Below are positions 8,497-16,997 of a stretch of DNA of 64,000 nt, in pieces (the first letter of the stretch is position 1; every line of letters starts with the position of its first letter). The stretch is from assembly GCA_963839285.1 (NCBI GenBank), contig CAWIUN010000024.1, positions 1 to 64,000 on the forward strand. The letters are read 5' to 3'. This stretch comes from DASSSQ01 sp963839285 (lineage in GTDB: Bacteria > Actinomycetota > Thermoleophilia > Gaiellales > Gaiellaceae). Both the position numbers and the translations under genes were made by a program. Below the pieces are notes generated by a model. The model worked only from the letters and a program-made list of their open reading frames with translations, had not been told where the DNA came from and did no database searches.

Positions 8497-9411
8497 TCAT
8501 CCCCTTGAGCGAGGTCTGCGTGACGCCGCCCTGATCGCGGCGATCAACTCGTCCTTCGTCATCTTCGTACGCCCCTCGATGCCGACCGTGGACGCGAGCT
8601 CCACGAGATCGGACTTCGTGTACTCCTGCAGATCGCCATTTGTCCGGACCTGCCCGCTTTCGGCGGCCGTCTGACGCGCCGTTGCCTCCGACCGCTCACG
8701 CAGGTCCTCGGCGCGGCTCACCCGGGCTTCCGCCTCACGGGCCTGCTGCTCCGCGTCCCGCGCCAACTCCTGGGCGTGGCGTTGCGCCTGCTCGGCGGCG
8801 GAGCGGGCTGCCTCGGCGGCCTCGTCCGCCAGCCGCTTCGCCTCCAACATTGCCTCGCGGGCGCGCTCGACGAGGTCCTCGGCCCGCTCCTTCGCCTCCT
8901 CGGCTTCCCGCTGCGCGCGTTCGCTTTCCGCTTCGACCTCCGCGTACACCTCCTGCCGCTGCCGCTCAGCGTCCTCCTCGGCCGCGAGGCGTTCGCGCTT
9001 CCTCAGTTCCTCGGCCTCTCGCTCGGCCTGCTTGACGCGATGCTCCAGCTCCCGCTGCGTCTCGCGGTTGACCTCCTTGACCCGCGCACGCCCGCTCTGG
9101 GTTACGTGGAGGGCGTGGTCCGAATGCTCCTTCGCCTCCTGCGCGGCCTGCACCGCACGCTCCTCCGCGTCGCGCGCCCGCTCGGCGGCATCTTCGGCGC
9201 GCTTCATCCGCAGCTGAATCGAGTCCTCCCCGGACGGAACAGCGTCCATGACGGCCTCACTCAACCGACGACCCTGATCTCGGACCTTCGTAACAGCCTC
9301 GTCGGCGGCGGAACCGATCGTTTCGCTCGACCCGAGCAGGTGCGAAACGGCCCAGCCCGCGTTGGACGGCATCTCACGAAGACCTCTACGAGCCCGCTCC
9401 AGCAACGACAT
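8497..9411 (-). CDS. Coiled-coil protein with Rho-N/SAP-like C-terminal motif, cluster B
   Basis: An intact 304-residue protein. Residues 1-45 are a conserved head (MSLLERARRGLREMPSNAGW). Residues 65-255 form a continuous Ala/Glu/Arg/Gln coiled coil. Residues 260-300 carry LQEYTKSDLVELASTVGIEG followed by RTKMTKDELIAAI, the short helix-extended-helix pattern of Rho N-terminal/SAP domains that bind nucleic acid. Start ATG has AGGAAGG upstream. It is the first gene of a three-gene operon whose second product is a small membrane protein, so it may tether DNA or RNA at the membrane or act in envelope stress. That role is inference. Confidence 0.75.
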   Translation of the reverse strand: MSLLERARRGLREMPSNAGWAVSHLLGSSETIGSAADEAVTKVRDQGRRLSEAVMDAVPSGEDSIQLRMKRAEDAAERARDAEERAVQAAQEAKEHSDHALHVTQSGRARVKEVNRETQRELEHRVKQAEREAEELRKRERLAAEEDAERQRQEVYAEVEAESERAQREAEEAKERAEDLVERAREAMLEAKRLADEAAEAARSAAEQAQRHAQELARDAEQQAREAEARVSRAEDLRERSEATARQTAAESGQVRTNGDLQEYTKSDLVELASTVGIEGRTKMTKDELIAAIRAASRRPRSRG

Positions 9412-9421
9412 GTGAAACCTT

Positions 9422-9515
9422 CCTCAGACGACGACGACAATGCGTTGCCACGTTCTGAACCGGAATTGCACAACGCAAACCTGCGCGTTCGCCGGAGGCT
9501 GTCGCCAGCCGCCAC
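9422..9515 (-). promoter_or_regulatory. Conserved leader/promoter region of cluster B
   Basis: Near-identical to 1700-1793 upstream of cluster A, including the run CCACGTTCTGAACCGGAATT. This shared non-coding segment ends where the copies diverge completely, which marks the edge of the duplicated unit. Confidence 0.55.
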
Positions 9516-9605
9516 CCTCGCCGCGATGGAGGCAAGCGCCACTCGCTCGGAGCCGCTAGCTATACGTCGTAGCCACGTTCTTCCATCCCCGGGCCTCGTA
9601 GAGGC

Positions 9606-9630
9606 TGGAGCTGCCGAGCAACCAGCTCCA
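9606..9630. other. Small perfect hairpin in a gene-free stretch
   Basis: TGGAGCTG at 9606-9613 pairs with CAGCTCCA at 9623-9630. I see no other feature in 9516-9716. It could terminate tmRNA transcription read from the right, but a T-run is lacking. Confidence 0.3.
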
Positions 9631-9716
9631 AGGAGGAACAACCTGCCCGAGTCTGACAGCTAGCTCGCCTGACCGGGCGACGCGTGCGGCAGCCGGGGCC
9701 GTACCCGCCCGGGGAA

Positions 9717-10083
9717 AGTGGAGGCGGCGGGAGTCGAACCCGCGTCCGCAGCCGCACCGGGCAGAGCGTCTACAAGCTTAGCCCGACCTTGGATTTCGGC
9801 CGACGGCCGGAGGACGGGCGCCCTACCGACGGCCTAGCCATCCTGAAGTGTCGCGCTTCGGGCGATTGGCTCTCCCTCGGCGCCGAGCCCGTTAGTTGAC
9901 GCCGCTATCCGGGCCACGGGCCCAGCTCGGAGCGACGCGTCGATTAGTCCCTAGAGACTAAGCGGCGAGTGCGAGTTCGTTATCCGCACTTGCGTTTGGT
10001 CCCGGTTGTTTTAGGAGGCCGACCGGGGACCTCCGCTTGCAGCTCAGCCGGAGAACCGACCACGTCGAAACCGTGGCGCCCCC
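9717..10083 (-). ncRNA. ssrA: Transfer-messenger RNA (tmRNA)
   Basis: About 367 nt. The 5' end GGGGGCG pairs with the 3' CGCCTCC to close the acceptor stem. The 5' domain has the diagnostic ACGGTTTCGACG, and the 3' end has the T-arm GGTTCGACTCCCGCC. CCA is not encoded. The tag reading frame is 9993-9958: GCA AGT GCG GAT AAC GAA CTC GCA CTC GCC GCT TAG, giving ASADNELALAA, whose LALAA end is the usual proteolysis signal. It works with SmpB, encoded 1.2 kb away, to free stalled ribosomes. Confidence 0.96.
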
Positions 10084-10099
10084 GTATGTCGTTCCGCAC

Positions 10100-10105
10100 A
10101 TTGTA
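10100..10105 (-). promoter_or_regulatory. -10 box of ssrA
   Basis: TACAAT on the minus strand, 16 nt before the mature tmRNA 5' end. A poor -35 candidate (GGGTCA) lies about 18 nt further up. The position suits a short 5' extension removed by RNase P. Confidence 0.5.
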
Positions 10106-10215
10106 CCGACACCGCGCGCGGGTGACCCCCAGCGGACGGGGGAGAACGACCGATGACGCATCGGGGTCAGCGACGGGACGATGGTCCGGCACCGGTCCAC
10201 CACCGAAAGGACACC

Positions 10216-11277
10216 ATGGCACTCACCGAGCACGAGCGGGAGGCCGCCGCGCCCGCCGTCGGCACGATGAAGGCGGCCGTCGTCCACGACTTCGCCCGGC
10301 CGCTCTCGATCGACACCGTCCCGATCCCGGTCGCCGGCGACGGCGAGATCGTCGTCGAGCTCGAGGCCTCCGGCCTCTGCCACACCGACATCCACGCCGC
10401 CCACGGCGACTGGCCCGTCAAGCCCAGCCCGCCCTTCACGCCCGGGCACGAGGGCGTCGGCATCGTCCGCCAGGTCGGCCCCGGCGTCACCGAGGTCGCG
10501 GTCGGCGACCGCGTCGGCATGCCCTGGCTCGGCTACGCGTGCGGCACCTGCGAGTACTGCGTCTCCGGCTGGGAGACCCTCTGCCTCGAGCAGAAGAACA
10601 TGGGCTACTCGATCGACGGCGGCTTCGCCGAGTACGCGAAGGCCTACGGCCGCTACGTCGTCAAGGTGCCCGAGGGCGTCGACCCGGTCGACGCGGCCCC
10701 GCTCACCTGCGCAGGCGTCACCACCTACAAGGCGGTCAAGGTCGCGGGCACGCGCTCGTCCGACCTCGTCGCCGTCTTCGGCGTCGGCGGCCTCGGCCAC
10801 CTCGCGATCCAGTACGCCGCGATCGCCGGCGGCCGCGTGATCGCGGTCGACCTCCACGACGAGAAGCTGGAGCTGGCGCGCTCGCTCGGCGCCGAGTTCA
10901 CGGTCAACGCCGCGAAGGAGGACCCGATCGCGGCGATCCAGGCGCTCGGCGGCGCCGACCAGGCGATCGCGCTCGCGGTCGCCCCGAAGGCGTTCGAGCA
11001 GGCCTACGGCTCGCTGCGCCGCGGCGGCACGCTCGTCTTCGTCGCGCTCCCGGCCGACAACGAGGTGACGCTGCCGATCTTCGAGACCGTCCTGAACGGG
11101 ATCACGATCGTCGGCTCGATCGTCGGCACGCGCGTCGACCTGAAGGAGGTCTTCGAGCTGCACGCGGCCGGCAAGACCCGCGTGATCGTCGAGGAGCGGC
11201 CGCTCGCCGAAGTGAACGAGGCGATCGACGACGTCGAGGCGGGGCGCGTCCCCGCCCGGATCGTCCTCCGGCCCTGA
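10216..11277 (+). CDS. Zinc-dependent alcohol dehydrogenase (AdhP type)
   Basis: A 353-residue medium-chain dehydrogenase. The catalytic zinc site is GLCHTD plus GHEGVG. The structural zinc cysteines are in ACGTCEYCVSGWETLC, and the NAD-binding Rossmann motif is GVGGLG. It oxidises primary alcohols or reduces aldehydes with NAD(H) in the cytoplasm. The ATG start at 10216 has AAAGGA upstream; an upstream in-frame ATG at 10153 would add 21 residues absent from the family. It lies between ssrA and smpB on the opposite strand, with no obvious link to trans-translation. Confidence 0.88.
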   Translation: MALTEHEREAAAPAVGTMKAAVVHDFARPLSIDTVPIPVAGDGEIVVELEASGLCHTDIHAAHGDWPVKPSPPFTPGHEGVGIVRQVGPGVTEVAVGDRVGMPWLGYACGTCEYCVSGWETLCLEQKNMGYSIDGGFAEYAKAYGRYVVKVPEGVDPVDAAPLTCAGVTTYKAVKVAGTRSSDLVAVFGVGGLGHLAIQYAAIAGGRVIAVDLHDEKLELARSLGAEFTVNAAKEDPIAAIQALGGADQAIALAVAPKAFEQAYGSLRRGGTLVFVALPADNEVTLPIFETVLNGITIVGSIVGTRVDLKEVFELHAAGKTRVIVEERPLAEVNEAIDDVEAGRVPARIVLRP

Positions 11278-11281
11278 CCGG

Positions 11282-11758
11282 CTAGCGGGATCGGGCGCGC
11301 GTCTTCAGCGCGCGCTCGATCTGCCGCTTCGCGTCGCGGTCGGCGATGTCGCGGCGCTTGTCGCGCGTCTCCTTGCCGCGGCCGATCGCGAGCTCGAGCT
11401 TGACCCGCCCGTTCTTGAAGTAGAGCTTCGTCGGCACGAGCGTCAGGCCCTTCTCGCGGATCGTGCCGTAGAGCGAGTCGATCTCGCGGCGGTGCAGGAG
11501 CAGCTTGCGCGGGCGCTCCGGCTCGTGGTTCGCGTAGCCGCCCTTGTCGTAGACGGCGATCGAGAGGCCGTGGATCCAGGCCTCGCCGTCGCGCACGTCC
11601 GCGTAGGCCTGCGTCAGCGTCGCGCGGCCCTCCCGCAGCGACTTGACCTCGGTGCCCGTCAGGACGATGCCCGCCTCGAAGCGCTCGAGCAGCTGGTAGT
11701 CGTGCCGGGCGCGGCGGTTGTCCGCGATCAGCTTCTCGCCTGTGGCGGGCTTGGCCAT
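11282..11758 (-). CDS. smpB: SsrA-binding protein SmpB
   Basis: 158 residues, the normal length. SmpB features are visible: NRRARHDYQLLERFEAGIVL, GTEVKSLREG, LYFKNGRVKLE and the basic C-terminal tail (GRGKETRDKRRDIADRDAKR) that enters the mRNA channel. It binds tmRNA (ssrA at 9717-10083) and brings it to stalled ribosomes. It starts 9 nt after the rnr stop without a Shine-Dalgarno; TAGCCT lies 6 nt before the ATG, so it may be coupled to rnr, leaderless, or both. RNase R next door is the exonuclease that degrades the released mRNA. Confidence 0.96.
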   Translation of the reverse strand: MAKPATGEKLIADNRRARHDYQLLERFEAGIVLTGTEVKSLREGRATLTQAYADVRDGEAWIHGLSIAVYDKGGYANHEPERPRKLLLHRREIDSLYGTIREKGLTLVPTKLYFKNGRVKLELAIGRGKETRDKRRDIADRDAKRQIERALKTRARSR

Positions 11759-11767
11759 CGGCGAAGG

Positions 11768-13423
11768 CTAGCTGGGAGGCGCCAGCGAGACCTTGCCCTC
11801 GGCGCGCTCGATCCGGTCGACGCGCACCTCGATCGGGTCGCCGAGCCGGTAGGAGCGGCCCGAGCGCCGGCCGACCATCGCGGTGCCGAGCGGGCTCAGC
11901 TCGTAGTACTCGCCGGGGAGCAGGCGGGCGGGCAGGAAGCCCTCGAAGACCTCGCCGAAGCGGACGAAGATGCCCGAGCCGATCGCGCCGATCACCTCGC
12001 CCTCGAACGGCTCCTCCCAGCCGCGCTCGAAGAGGACGCGGTCGAGCAGCCAGGCGAGGCAGATCTCGTCGGCGAGGTACTCGACCTGGGCCGCCTCGCG
12101 CTCGCGGGCCGAGGTGTGCACGGCCAGCTCGTCGAGCCCCTCGGGCGCCGGGTCGTCGCCCTGGCCGAGCTCGGCCAGCAGCGCCCGGTGGACGACGAGG
12201 TCGGGATAGCGCCGGATCGGGCTCGTGAAGTGGCAGTAGGCGGCGCTCGCGAGGCCGGAGTGGCCGAGGTTCGCCGGGTCGTAGCGGGCCTGCTTGAGCG
12301 AGCGGAGCACGAGCGCCGGGAACGCCTCCCGGCCGCGGCCCGAGCTCTCGACGTACTCGGCGACGCGGTCCGAGATCGCGCCCGCGAGCCGCGCCGCCTC
12401 CGACGGCGAGAGGCTCCGCTCGTCGGGCGCGGGCGGCGTCGGCACCTCCAGGTCCGCCAGCTTCGCGAGCAGCAGCCCGACGGCCTGCGGGTCGGGCCGC
12501 TCGTGGACGCGGTAGAGCGCCTCGCGGCCCCGCGAGGAGAGGAGCTGCGCGACGGCCTCGTTCGCCTTGATCATCAGCTCCTCGACGAGCGCGTGCGACT
12601 CCGGCTCCGACTCGCGCCAGGCGCGGGCGACGCCGCCCTCGCCGTCGAAGGCGAACTGCGTCTCCCCCGTCTCGATCCGGAGCGCGCCGCGGGCGAAGCG
12701 GGCGCGCCGCAGCTGCTCTGCGTAGGCCCAGCCGAGGTCGAGCGCCTCGCGGACGTGCGGCTCGGCCTCGCGCGCCTGCGCCTGCCCGTAGGTGAGCCGC
12801 GCGTCGCTGCGGATGACGCTCCGGTAGAACTCCGGCTCGCCCTCCGGCGGGAACTCGACGGTGACCGTCAGCCGCTCGACGTGCGGGCGGAGGCTGCAGA
12901 GGTCGTCGGCCAGCTCGTGCGGCAGCATCGGCGCGACGAGCCCGGGGACGTAGGTCGAGAAGGCGCGGCCGGCGGCCCCGTGGTCGAGCGGCGAGCCGGC
13001 CGGGACGAACGCGGAGACGTCGGCGATGTGCACGAAGGCGCGGACGCCGTCCCCCTCACGCCGGAACGAGAGCGCGTCGTCGAAGTCCTTCGCCGTCTCG
13101 GGGTCGATCGTGAACGTGAGCAGGTCGCGCAGGTCGACGCGGCCCTCGGCGGTCGGCCGCGCGTCCGGGAGCGGCTCGAACGGCTGCCGGGCGCCCTTCT
13201 CGACCAGCAGCGCCTCGAGCACGCTCTCGATCCGGTCGGCCGGCCCGAGCAGCTCCTCGACGCGGGCGCGGCCGCGGCCGGGGCGGACGAGCACCAGGTC
13301 GCCGTCGCGCGCCTCCCCCAGCCCCTTGCGGTCGAGCACGAGCGGCACGCCCGGCCCGAAGTACGGCTCGGCGAGCGCGAGCTTGCCGCGACGGCGCAGC
13401 TCGGCGACGACGAGGTCGCTCAG
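11768..13423 (-). CDS. rnr: Ribonuclease R (RNB family exoribonuclease)
   Basis: About 551 residues. The RNB catalytic domain has TIDPETAKDFDDALS with its metal-binding aspartates, then HFTSPIRRYPDLVVHR. The C-terminal S1 domain is EGEVIGAIGSGIFVRF. It degrades structured RNA 3' to 5' and partners trans-translation. It is shorter than most RNase R at the N-terminus. No ATG, GTG or TTG lies near the conserved start. The best start is CTG at 13423 (CTG AGC GAC), overlapping the ftsX stop TGA. Either CTG initiates by termination-reinitiation or an indel hides another start. Confidence 0.9.
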   Translation of the reverse strand: MSDLVVAELRRRGKLALAEPYFGPGVPLVLDRKGLGEARDGDLVLVRPGRGRARVEELLGPADRIESVLEALLVEKGARQPFEPLPDARPTAEGRVDLRDLLTFTIDPETAKDFDDALSFRREGDGVRAFVHIADVSAFVPAGSPLDHGAAGRAFSTYVPGLVAPMLPHELADDLCSLRPHVERLTVTVEFPPEGEPEFYRSVIRSDARLTYGQAQAREAEPHVREALDLGWAYAEQLRRARFARGALRIETGETQFAFDGEGGVARAWRESEPESHALVEELMIKANEAVAQLLSSRGREALYRVHERPDPQAVGLLLAKLADLEVPTPPAPDERSLSPSEAARLAGAISDRVAEYVESSGRGREAFPALVLRSLKQARYDPANLGHSGLASAAYCHFTSPIRRYPDLVVHRALLAELGQGDDPAPEGLDELAVHTSAREREAAQVEYLADEICLAWLLDRVLFERGWEEPFEGEVIGAIGSGIFVRFGEVFEGFLPARLLPGEYYELSPLGTAMVGRRSGRSYRLGDPIEVRVDRIERAEGKVSLAPPS

Positions 13424-14289
13424 ACCCGGAGGAAGCGGCGGATCGTCAGGCCGGAGCCGGCGGCGCCGAGCAGGAGGCCCGCGGCGACGAGGATCAGCGC
13501 CGTCAGCGGGAAGGCGAGCGCGTGCACGTCGGAGCTCGAGGTCGTGTGCGCGAGGATCGCGGGCAGCGCGACCTCCTTGCCGAGCAGGAGCAGCACGACC
13601 GCGGCGAGCGCGCCCGCGAAGCCGCAGATCAGGCCCTCGAGCATGAACGGGCCGCGCACGAACCAGTTCGTCGCGCCGACGAGCTTCATCACCTCGATCT
13701 CGCGTCGCCGCGAGAAGATCGAGAGCCGGATCGTGTTCGCGATCAGCAGCGTCGAGGCCCCGAGCAGCACCACCACCGCGATCAGGAAGATCGACTCGAT
13801 CACCTTGGCGACGCTGAGGATGCGGGTCGCGGTGTTCTTGCCGTCCTTGACCTTGTCGACGCCGGGCAGCGTGTGGGTGCGGATCGTCTGCGAGATCGAG
13901 AGCGTGTCCTCGGCCTTCTTCGGCGTCACCTCGATCGAGTTCGGCAGCGGGTTGTAGGCGAGGTCGTTCGTCAGCTCCGGGTACTTCTTGCGCATGATCG
14001 TCAGCGCCTTCTCCTTCGAGACGAACTCGACGGTCTTGACGCGCGGGTCGGAGGTGATGAACTTGGCCGCGTCGTTCCACTGCTTCACCCCGGCCGTGTC
14101 GTCGAAGTAGACCTTGACGAGCAGCTCGCGCTTGACGTGGTTCGACCAGGAGACGACCCAGGTGCCGAGCGCGATGAAGAGGCCGAGCAGGAACATCCCG
14201 ATCAGCACGGTCACCGTCGCCGCGACCGTGGTCGAGACGTTGGCGCTGAGCGAGCGCCAGGCCTCGGCGAAGATCAGCCGCAGCCTCAC
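13420..14289 (-). CDS. ftsX: Cell-division ABC transporter permease FtsX
   Basis: 289 residues with four membrane segments: one near the N-terminus (VLIGMFLLGLFIALGTWVV), then a large extracellular loop (about 60-175), then three C-terminal segments with the FtsX motif REIEVMKLVGATNWFVRGPF. With FtsE it activates peptidoglycan hydrolases at the division site. The GTG start overlaps the ftsE stop (GTGA), as usual for this pair. Confidence 0.93.
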   Translation of the reverse strand: MRLRLIFAEAWRSLSANVSTTVAATVTVLIGMFLLGLFIALGTWVVSWSNHVKRELLVKVYFDDTAGVKQWNDAAKFITSDPRVKTVEFVSKEKALTIMRKKYPELTNDLAYNPLPNSIEVTPKKAEDTLSISQTIRTHTLPGVDKVKDGKNTATRILSVAKVIESIFLIAVVVLLGASTLLIANTIRLSIFSRRREIEVMKLVGATNWFVRGPFMLEGLICGFAGALAAVVLLLLGKEVALPAILAHTTSSSDVHALAFPLTALILVAAGLLLGAAGSGLTIRRFLRV

Positions 14290-14966
14290 TCGGTGTAGCC
14301 TCCGCGGCGCTCGTCGCGGGCGATCCGGCCGTCCTCGAGGGCGATCACGCGCTTGCGCATCTTGTCGACCATCTCGCGGTCGTGGGTGACCATCAGGACG
14401 GTCGTGCCGGCGCGGTTGATCCGGTAGAGCAGCTGCATGATCCCGACCGAGGTGTCGGGGTCGAGGTTCCCGGTCGGCTCGTCGCAGACGAGCAGCGGCG
14501 GGTGGTTGACGAACGCGCGCGCGATCGAGACGCGCTGCTGCTCGCCGCCGGAGAGCTCGTCGGGCCGCGAGTTCATCTTGTGCGAGAGCCCGACCATCGC
14601 GAGCACCTCGGGCACCTTGCCGCGGATCGAGGCGCGGCTCTCGCCCTGCACCTTCAGCGCGTAGGCGACGTTCTCGGCCGCCGTGCGCGCGGGCAGCAGC
14701 TTGAAGTCCTGGAAGACGCAGCCGATGTTGCGGCGCAGGAGCGGCACCTTGCCGCGCGAGAGGCGGGTCAGGTCGCGGCCGCCGACGATGATCCGGCCCT
14801 GGGTCGGCTCCATCTCCTTCAGGAGCAGGCGGATCAGCGTCGACTTGCCCGAGCCGGAGGCGCCGACGACGAAGACGAACTCGCCCTTGTCGATGTGGAA
14901 GGAGACGTCGTGGAGGGCGACGACGTCGGGCTCGTAGACCTTGGTGACGCTCTCGAAGACGATCAT
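14286..14966 (-). CDS. ftsE: Cell-division ATP-binding protein FtsE
   Basis: 226 residues from ATG 14966: Walker A GASGSGKSTL, Q-loop VFQDFKLL, signature LSGGEQQR, Walker B LLVCDEPTGNLD and switch His in VTHDREMVD. It powers FtsX. An in-frame GTG at 15074 with GAGGA just upstream would add 36 residues (MQDSDLHIPEPTALAEPLY..) not usual in FtsE. I prefer the shorter form on family length but cannot exclude the longer one. Confidence 0.93.
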   Translation of the reverse strand: MIVFESVTKVYEPDVVALHDVSFHIDKGEFVFVVGASGSGKSTLIRLLLKEMEPTQGRIIVGGRDLTRLSRGKVPLLRRNIGCVFQDFKLLPARTAAENVAYALKVQGESRASIRGKVPEVLAMVGLSHKMNSRPDELSGGEQQRVSIARAFVNHPPLLVCDEPTGNLDPDTSVGIMQLLYRINRAGTTVLMVTHDREMVDKMRKRVIALEDGRIARDERRGGYTE

Positions 14967-15149
14967 CGAGCCGGCGCCGGGCCGCGTGGCCGCGGCCGGC
15001 TCGTCCGGGTCCGCCACGTAGAGCGGCTCTGCAAGCGCAGTCGGCTCGGGGATATGAAGGTCGGAGTCCTGCACGAGTCCTCAGGGACCGGAAGTCACGG
15101 CACGCGGACGGGGGAGGCCGCATCGGTTGGCGTCGCTCGGGACGGCTGA

Positions 15150-15155
15150 AGTGTA
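15150..15155 (-). promoter_or_regulatory. Candidate -10 box of ftsEX
   Basis: TACACT on the minus strand in the gap between prfB and ftsE. A transcript from here would start about 70 nt before the longer ftsE start. The -35 region is not convincing. Confidence 0.3.
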
Positions 15156-15195
15156 GCGCAGGCTCCCGTCGGACAGCCGGCCGCGCCGGGGCCGG

Positions 15196-16300
15196 CTAGG
15201 CGCCCTGCCCGGCGGCCTTCGCGAGCAGGTAGGCGCGGACGAAGCCGTCGAGGTCGCCGTCGAGGACGCCCTGCGCGTTCCCGACCTCGAAGTCGGTGCG
15301 GTGGTCCTTGACGAGCTGGTACGGGTGCAGCACATAGCTGCGGATTTGCGACCCGAAGCCGATGTCCTGCGCGGCGCCGCGCTCCTTCGCGAGCTCGGCC
15401 TCGCGCTGCTCCTCGGCCTGCTCGACCAGGCGCGACTTCAGCATCCGCAGGGCGGTCGCCTTGTTCGAGGACTGCGAGCGCTCGTTCTGGCACTGGACGA
15501 CGATCCCGGTCGGCAGGTGCGTGATCCGGACGGCCGAGTCGGTCTTGTTGACGTGCTGGCCGCCGGCGCCCGAGGCGCGGTAGGTGTCGATCCGCAGGTC
15601 GTCGTCGGCGACCTCGACCTCGACGTCGTCGGAGAGCAGCGGCGCGACGATCACCTCGGCGAAGCTCGTGTGGCGGCGGTGGGCCTGGTCGAAGGGGCTC
15701 TGGCGGACGAGCCGGTGGACGCCGCGCTCGGCCTTGAGGACGCCGTAGGCGTTCTCGCCCTCGACGGTGAAGGTGGCGGACTTGAGGCCGTACTCCTCGC
15801 CCGCACTCGCCTCGACGAGCTCGGTCTTGAAGCCGCGGTCGGCGGCCCAGCGGAGGTACATGCGCAGCAGGATCTCGGCCCAGTCCTGCGCGTCGGTGCC
15901 GCCGGTGCCCGCGTGGATCGTCACGACCGCCGGGCCGGCGTCGTAGTCGCCGGTGAAGAGCGCGTCCTCCTGCAGGCGCTCGAGCTCGGCCTGCAGCGGC
16001 TGCAGGCTCTCCTGGATCTCCGCCTCCAGCGCCGGGTCGAGCTCGAAGAGCTCGGCCGCCTCGTCGTAGTCGCGCTGCAGCGCGTCGTAGCGCTCGAGCC
16101 GGCGCGAGACGCGCGCGTGCTCCTGCGAGATCTGCTGCGCCCGGTTCTGGTCGTCCCAGAAGCCGGGCTCCCCCATCGCCTCCTCGAGCTCCCCGAGCCG
16201 CTTCCTCAGCGTGTCGGGGTCAAAGGTAATCACGGACCCACGCCAGGCGGGCCCCGATCTCCTCGAGTCGCTCGGTCAGGCTGACGGTCGTCTCGGCCAT
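15196..16300 (-). CDS. prfB: Peptide chain release factor 2, programmed +1 frameshift
   Basis: RF2 of 367 residues made from two frames. The zero frame starts at ATG 16300 and runs 26 codons (MAETTVSLTERLEEIGARLA, then WVRDYL) to an in-frame TGA at 16222-16220. Reading continues in +1 at GAC (DPDTLRKRLGELEE). The site CTT TGA C is the classic RF2 autoregulatory slip site at the expected codon. The RF2 motif SPF (VRQSPFDQ) and catalytic GAGGQHVNK are present. RF2 reads TGA/TAA stops; low RF2 promotes the shift and raises its own synthesis. A TACCAT box lies 10 nt before the ATG. Confidence 0.95.
16220..16225 (-). promoter_or_regulatory. RF2 programmed frameshift site
   Basis: CTT TGA (16225-16220) followed by C. 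The P-site CTT can re-pair on TTT while the TGA is slowly decoded. An upstream GTGGGT stretch may act as the internal Shine-Dalgarno-like stimulator. Confidence 0.9.
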
Positions 16301-16355
16301 CGTCCCGCCGATGGTACCGCGGCGGCCCGGCGGGTGCCGGGCCGCCGCGGCGGCG

Positions 16356-16997
16356 TCACTTCGAGATCCGCTCGACGACCTCGCCGGTGCGCTCGTCGGA
16401 CGCGGTCGTCGCGACGTCGGCCTGGGCGAGCATGCCCACGAGCCGGCCGTCCTCGACGACGGGCAGCCGCCGCAACTGGCCCGAGGCCATCAGGTGCAGC
16501 GCCCGGTCGAGGTTCTGGTCGGGCTCGACCGTGACGAGGTCGCGCGAGGCGATCTCGCCGACCGTGGCCTCGTCGGGGTTGCCCTTCTCCGCGACGACGC
16601 GCAGCGCCAGGTCGCGGTCGGTGACGACGCCGACGAGCCGCCCGTTCTCGACGATCGGCAGCGAGCCGACGTCCTCGCGCTGCATCAGGCGCGCGGCCTC
16701 GGCGGCCGAGGTCGAGGGCGGGACCGAGACGGGGTCGGCGGTCATCGCCGAGCGGACGCTTCCCCCGTGCGAGCGGGACCGCTTCGGGAACGCCTCCTGC
16801 TCGATCAGGCGGCTGAGCGTCCAGAGGGCGCCGCCGCCGATCACCCCGTAGACGACGCGTGCGGCGAGGTTGGGCCTGCCGTGCTTGCTCCGGGTCGCCT
16901 CGGCGACGAGGTCGACCTTGCCGGCCGCGATCGACAACCAGTTCAGACCACCGACGATGACGAGGGAACGTGCGGCGAGATCGAAGGGTCGCAACAT
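16356..16997 (-). CDS. DUF378-like membrane protein fused to paired CBS domains
   Basis: 213 residues. The first 65 form two membrane segments of the DUF378 type (LVIVGGLNWLSIAAGKVDLV, ARVVYGVIGGGALWTL). Residues 85-205 are two CBS domains (MTADPVSVPPSTSAAEAARL.., SRDLVTVEPDQNLDRALHLM..), each with the usual GRLVG..T/Q.D turn. CBS pairs bind adenine nucleotides, so the protein may sense energy state at the membrane. The fusion is unusual; DUF378 proteins are normally free-standing and about 70 residues long. It stands alone between prfB and secA. Confidence 0.8.
   Translation of the reverse strand: MLRPFDLAARSLVIVGGLNWLSIAAGKVDLVAEATRSKHGRPNLAARVVYGVIGGGALWTLSRLIEQEAFPKRSRSHGGSVRSAMTADPVSVPPSTSAAEAARLMQREDVGSLPIVENGRLVGVVTDRDLALRVVAEKGNPDEATVGEIASRDLVTVEPDQNLDRALHLMASGQLRRLPVVEDGRLVGMLAQADVATTASDERTGEVVERISK

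Noticed and set aside
9958..11163. A 401-residue minus-strand protein
   Set aside because: It runs antisense to the alcohol dehydrogenase and ends in the tmRNA tag; it is a chance frame.
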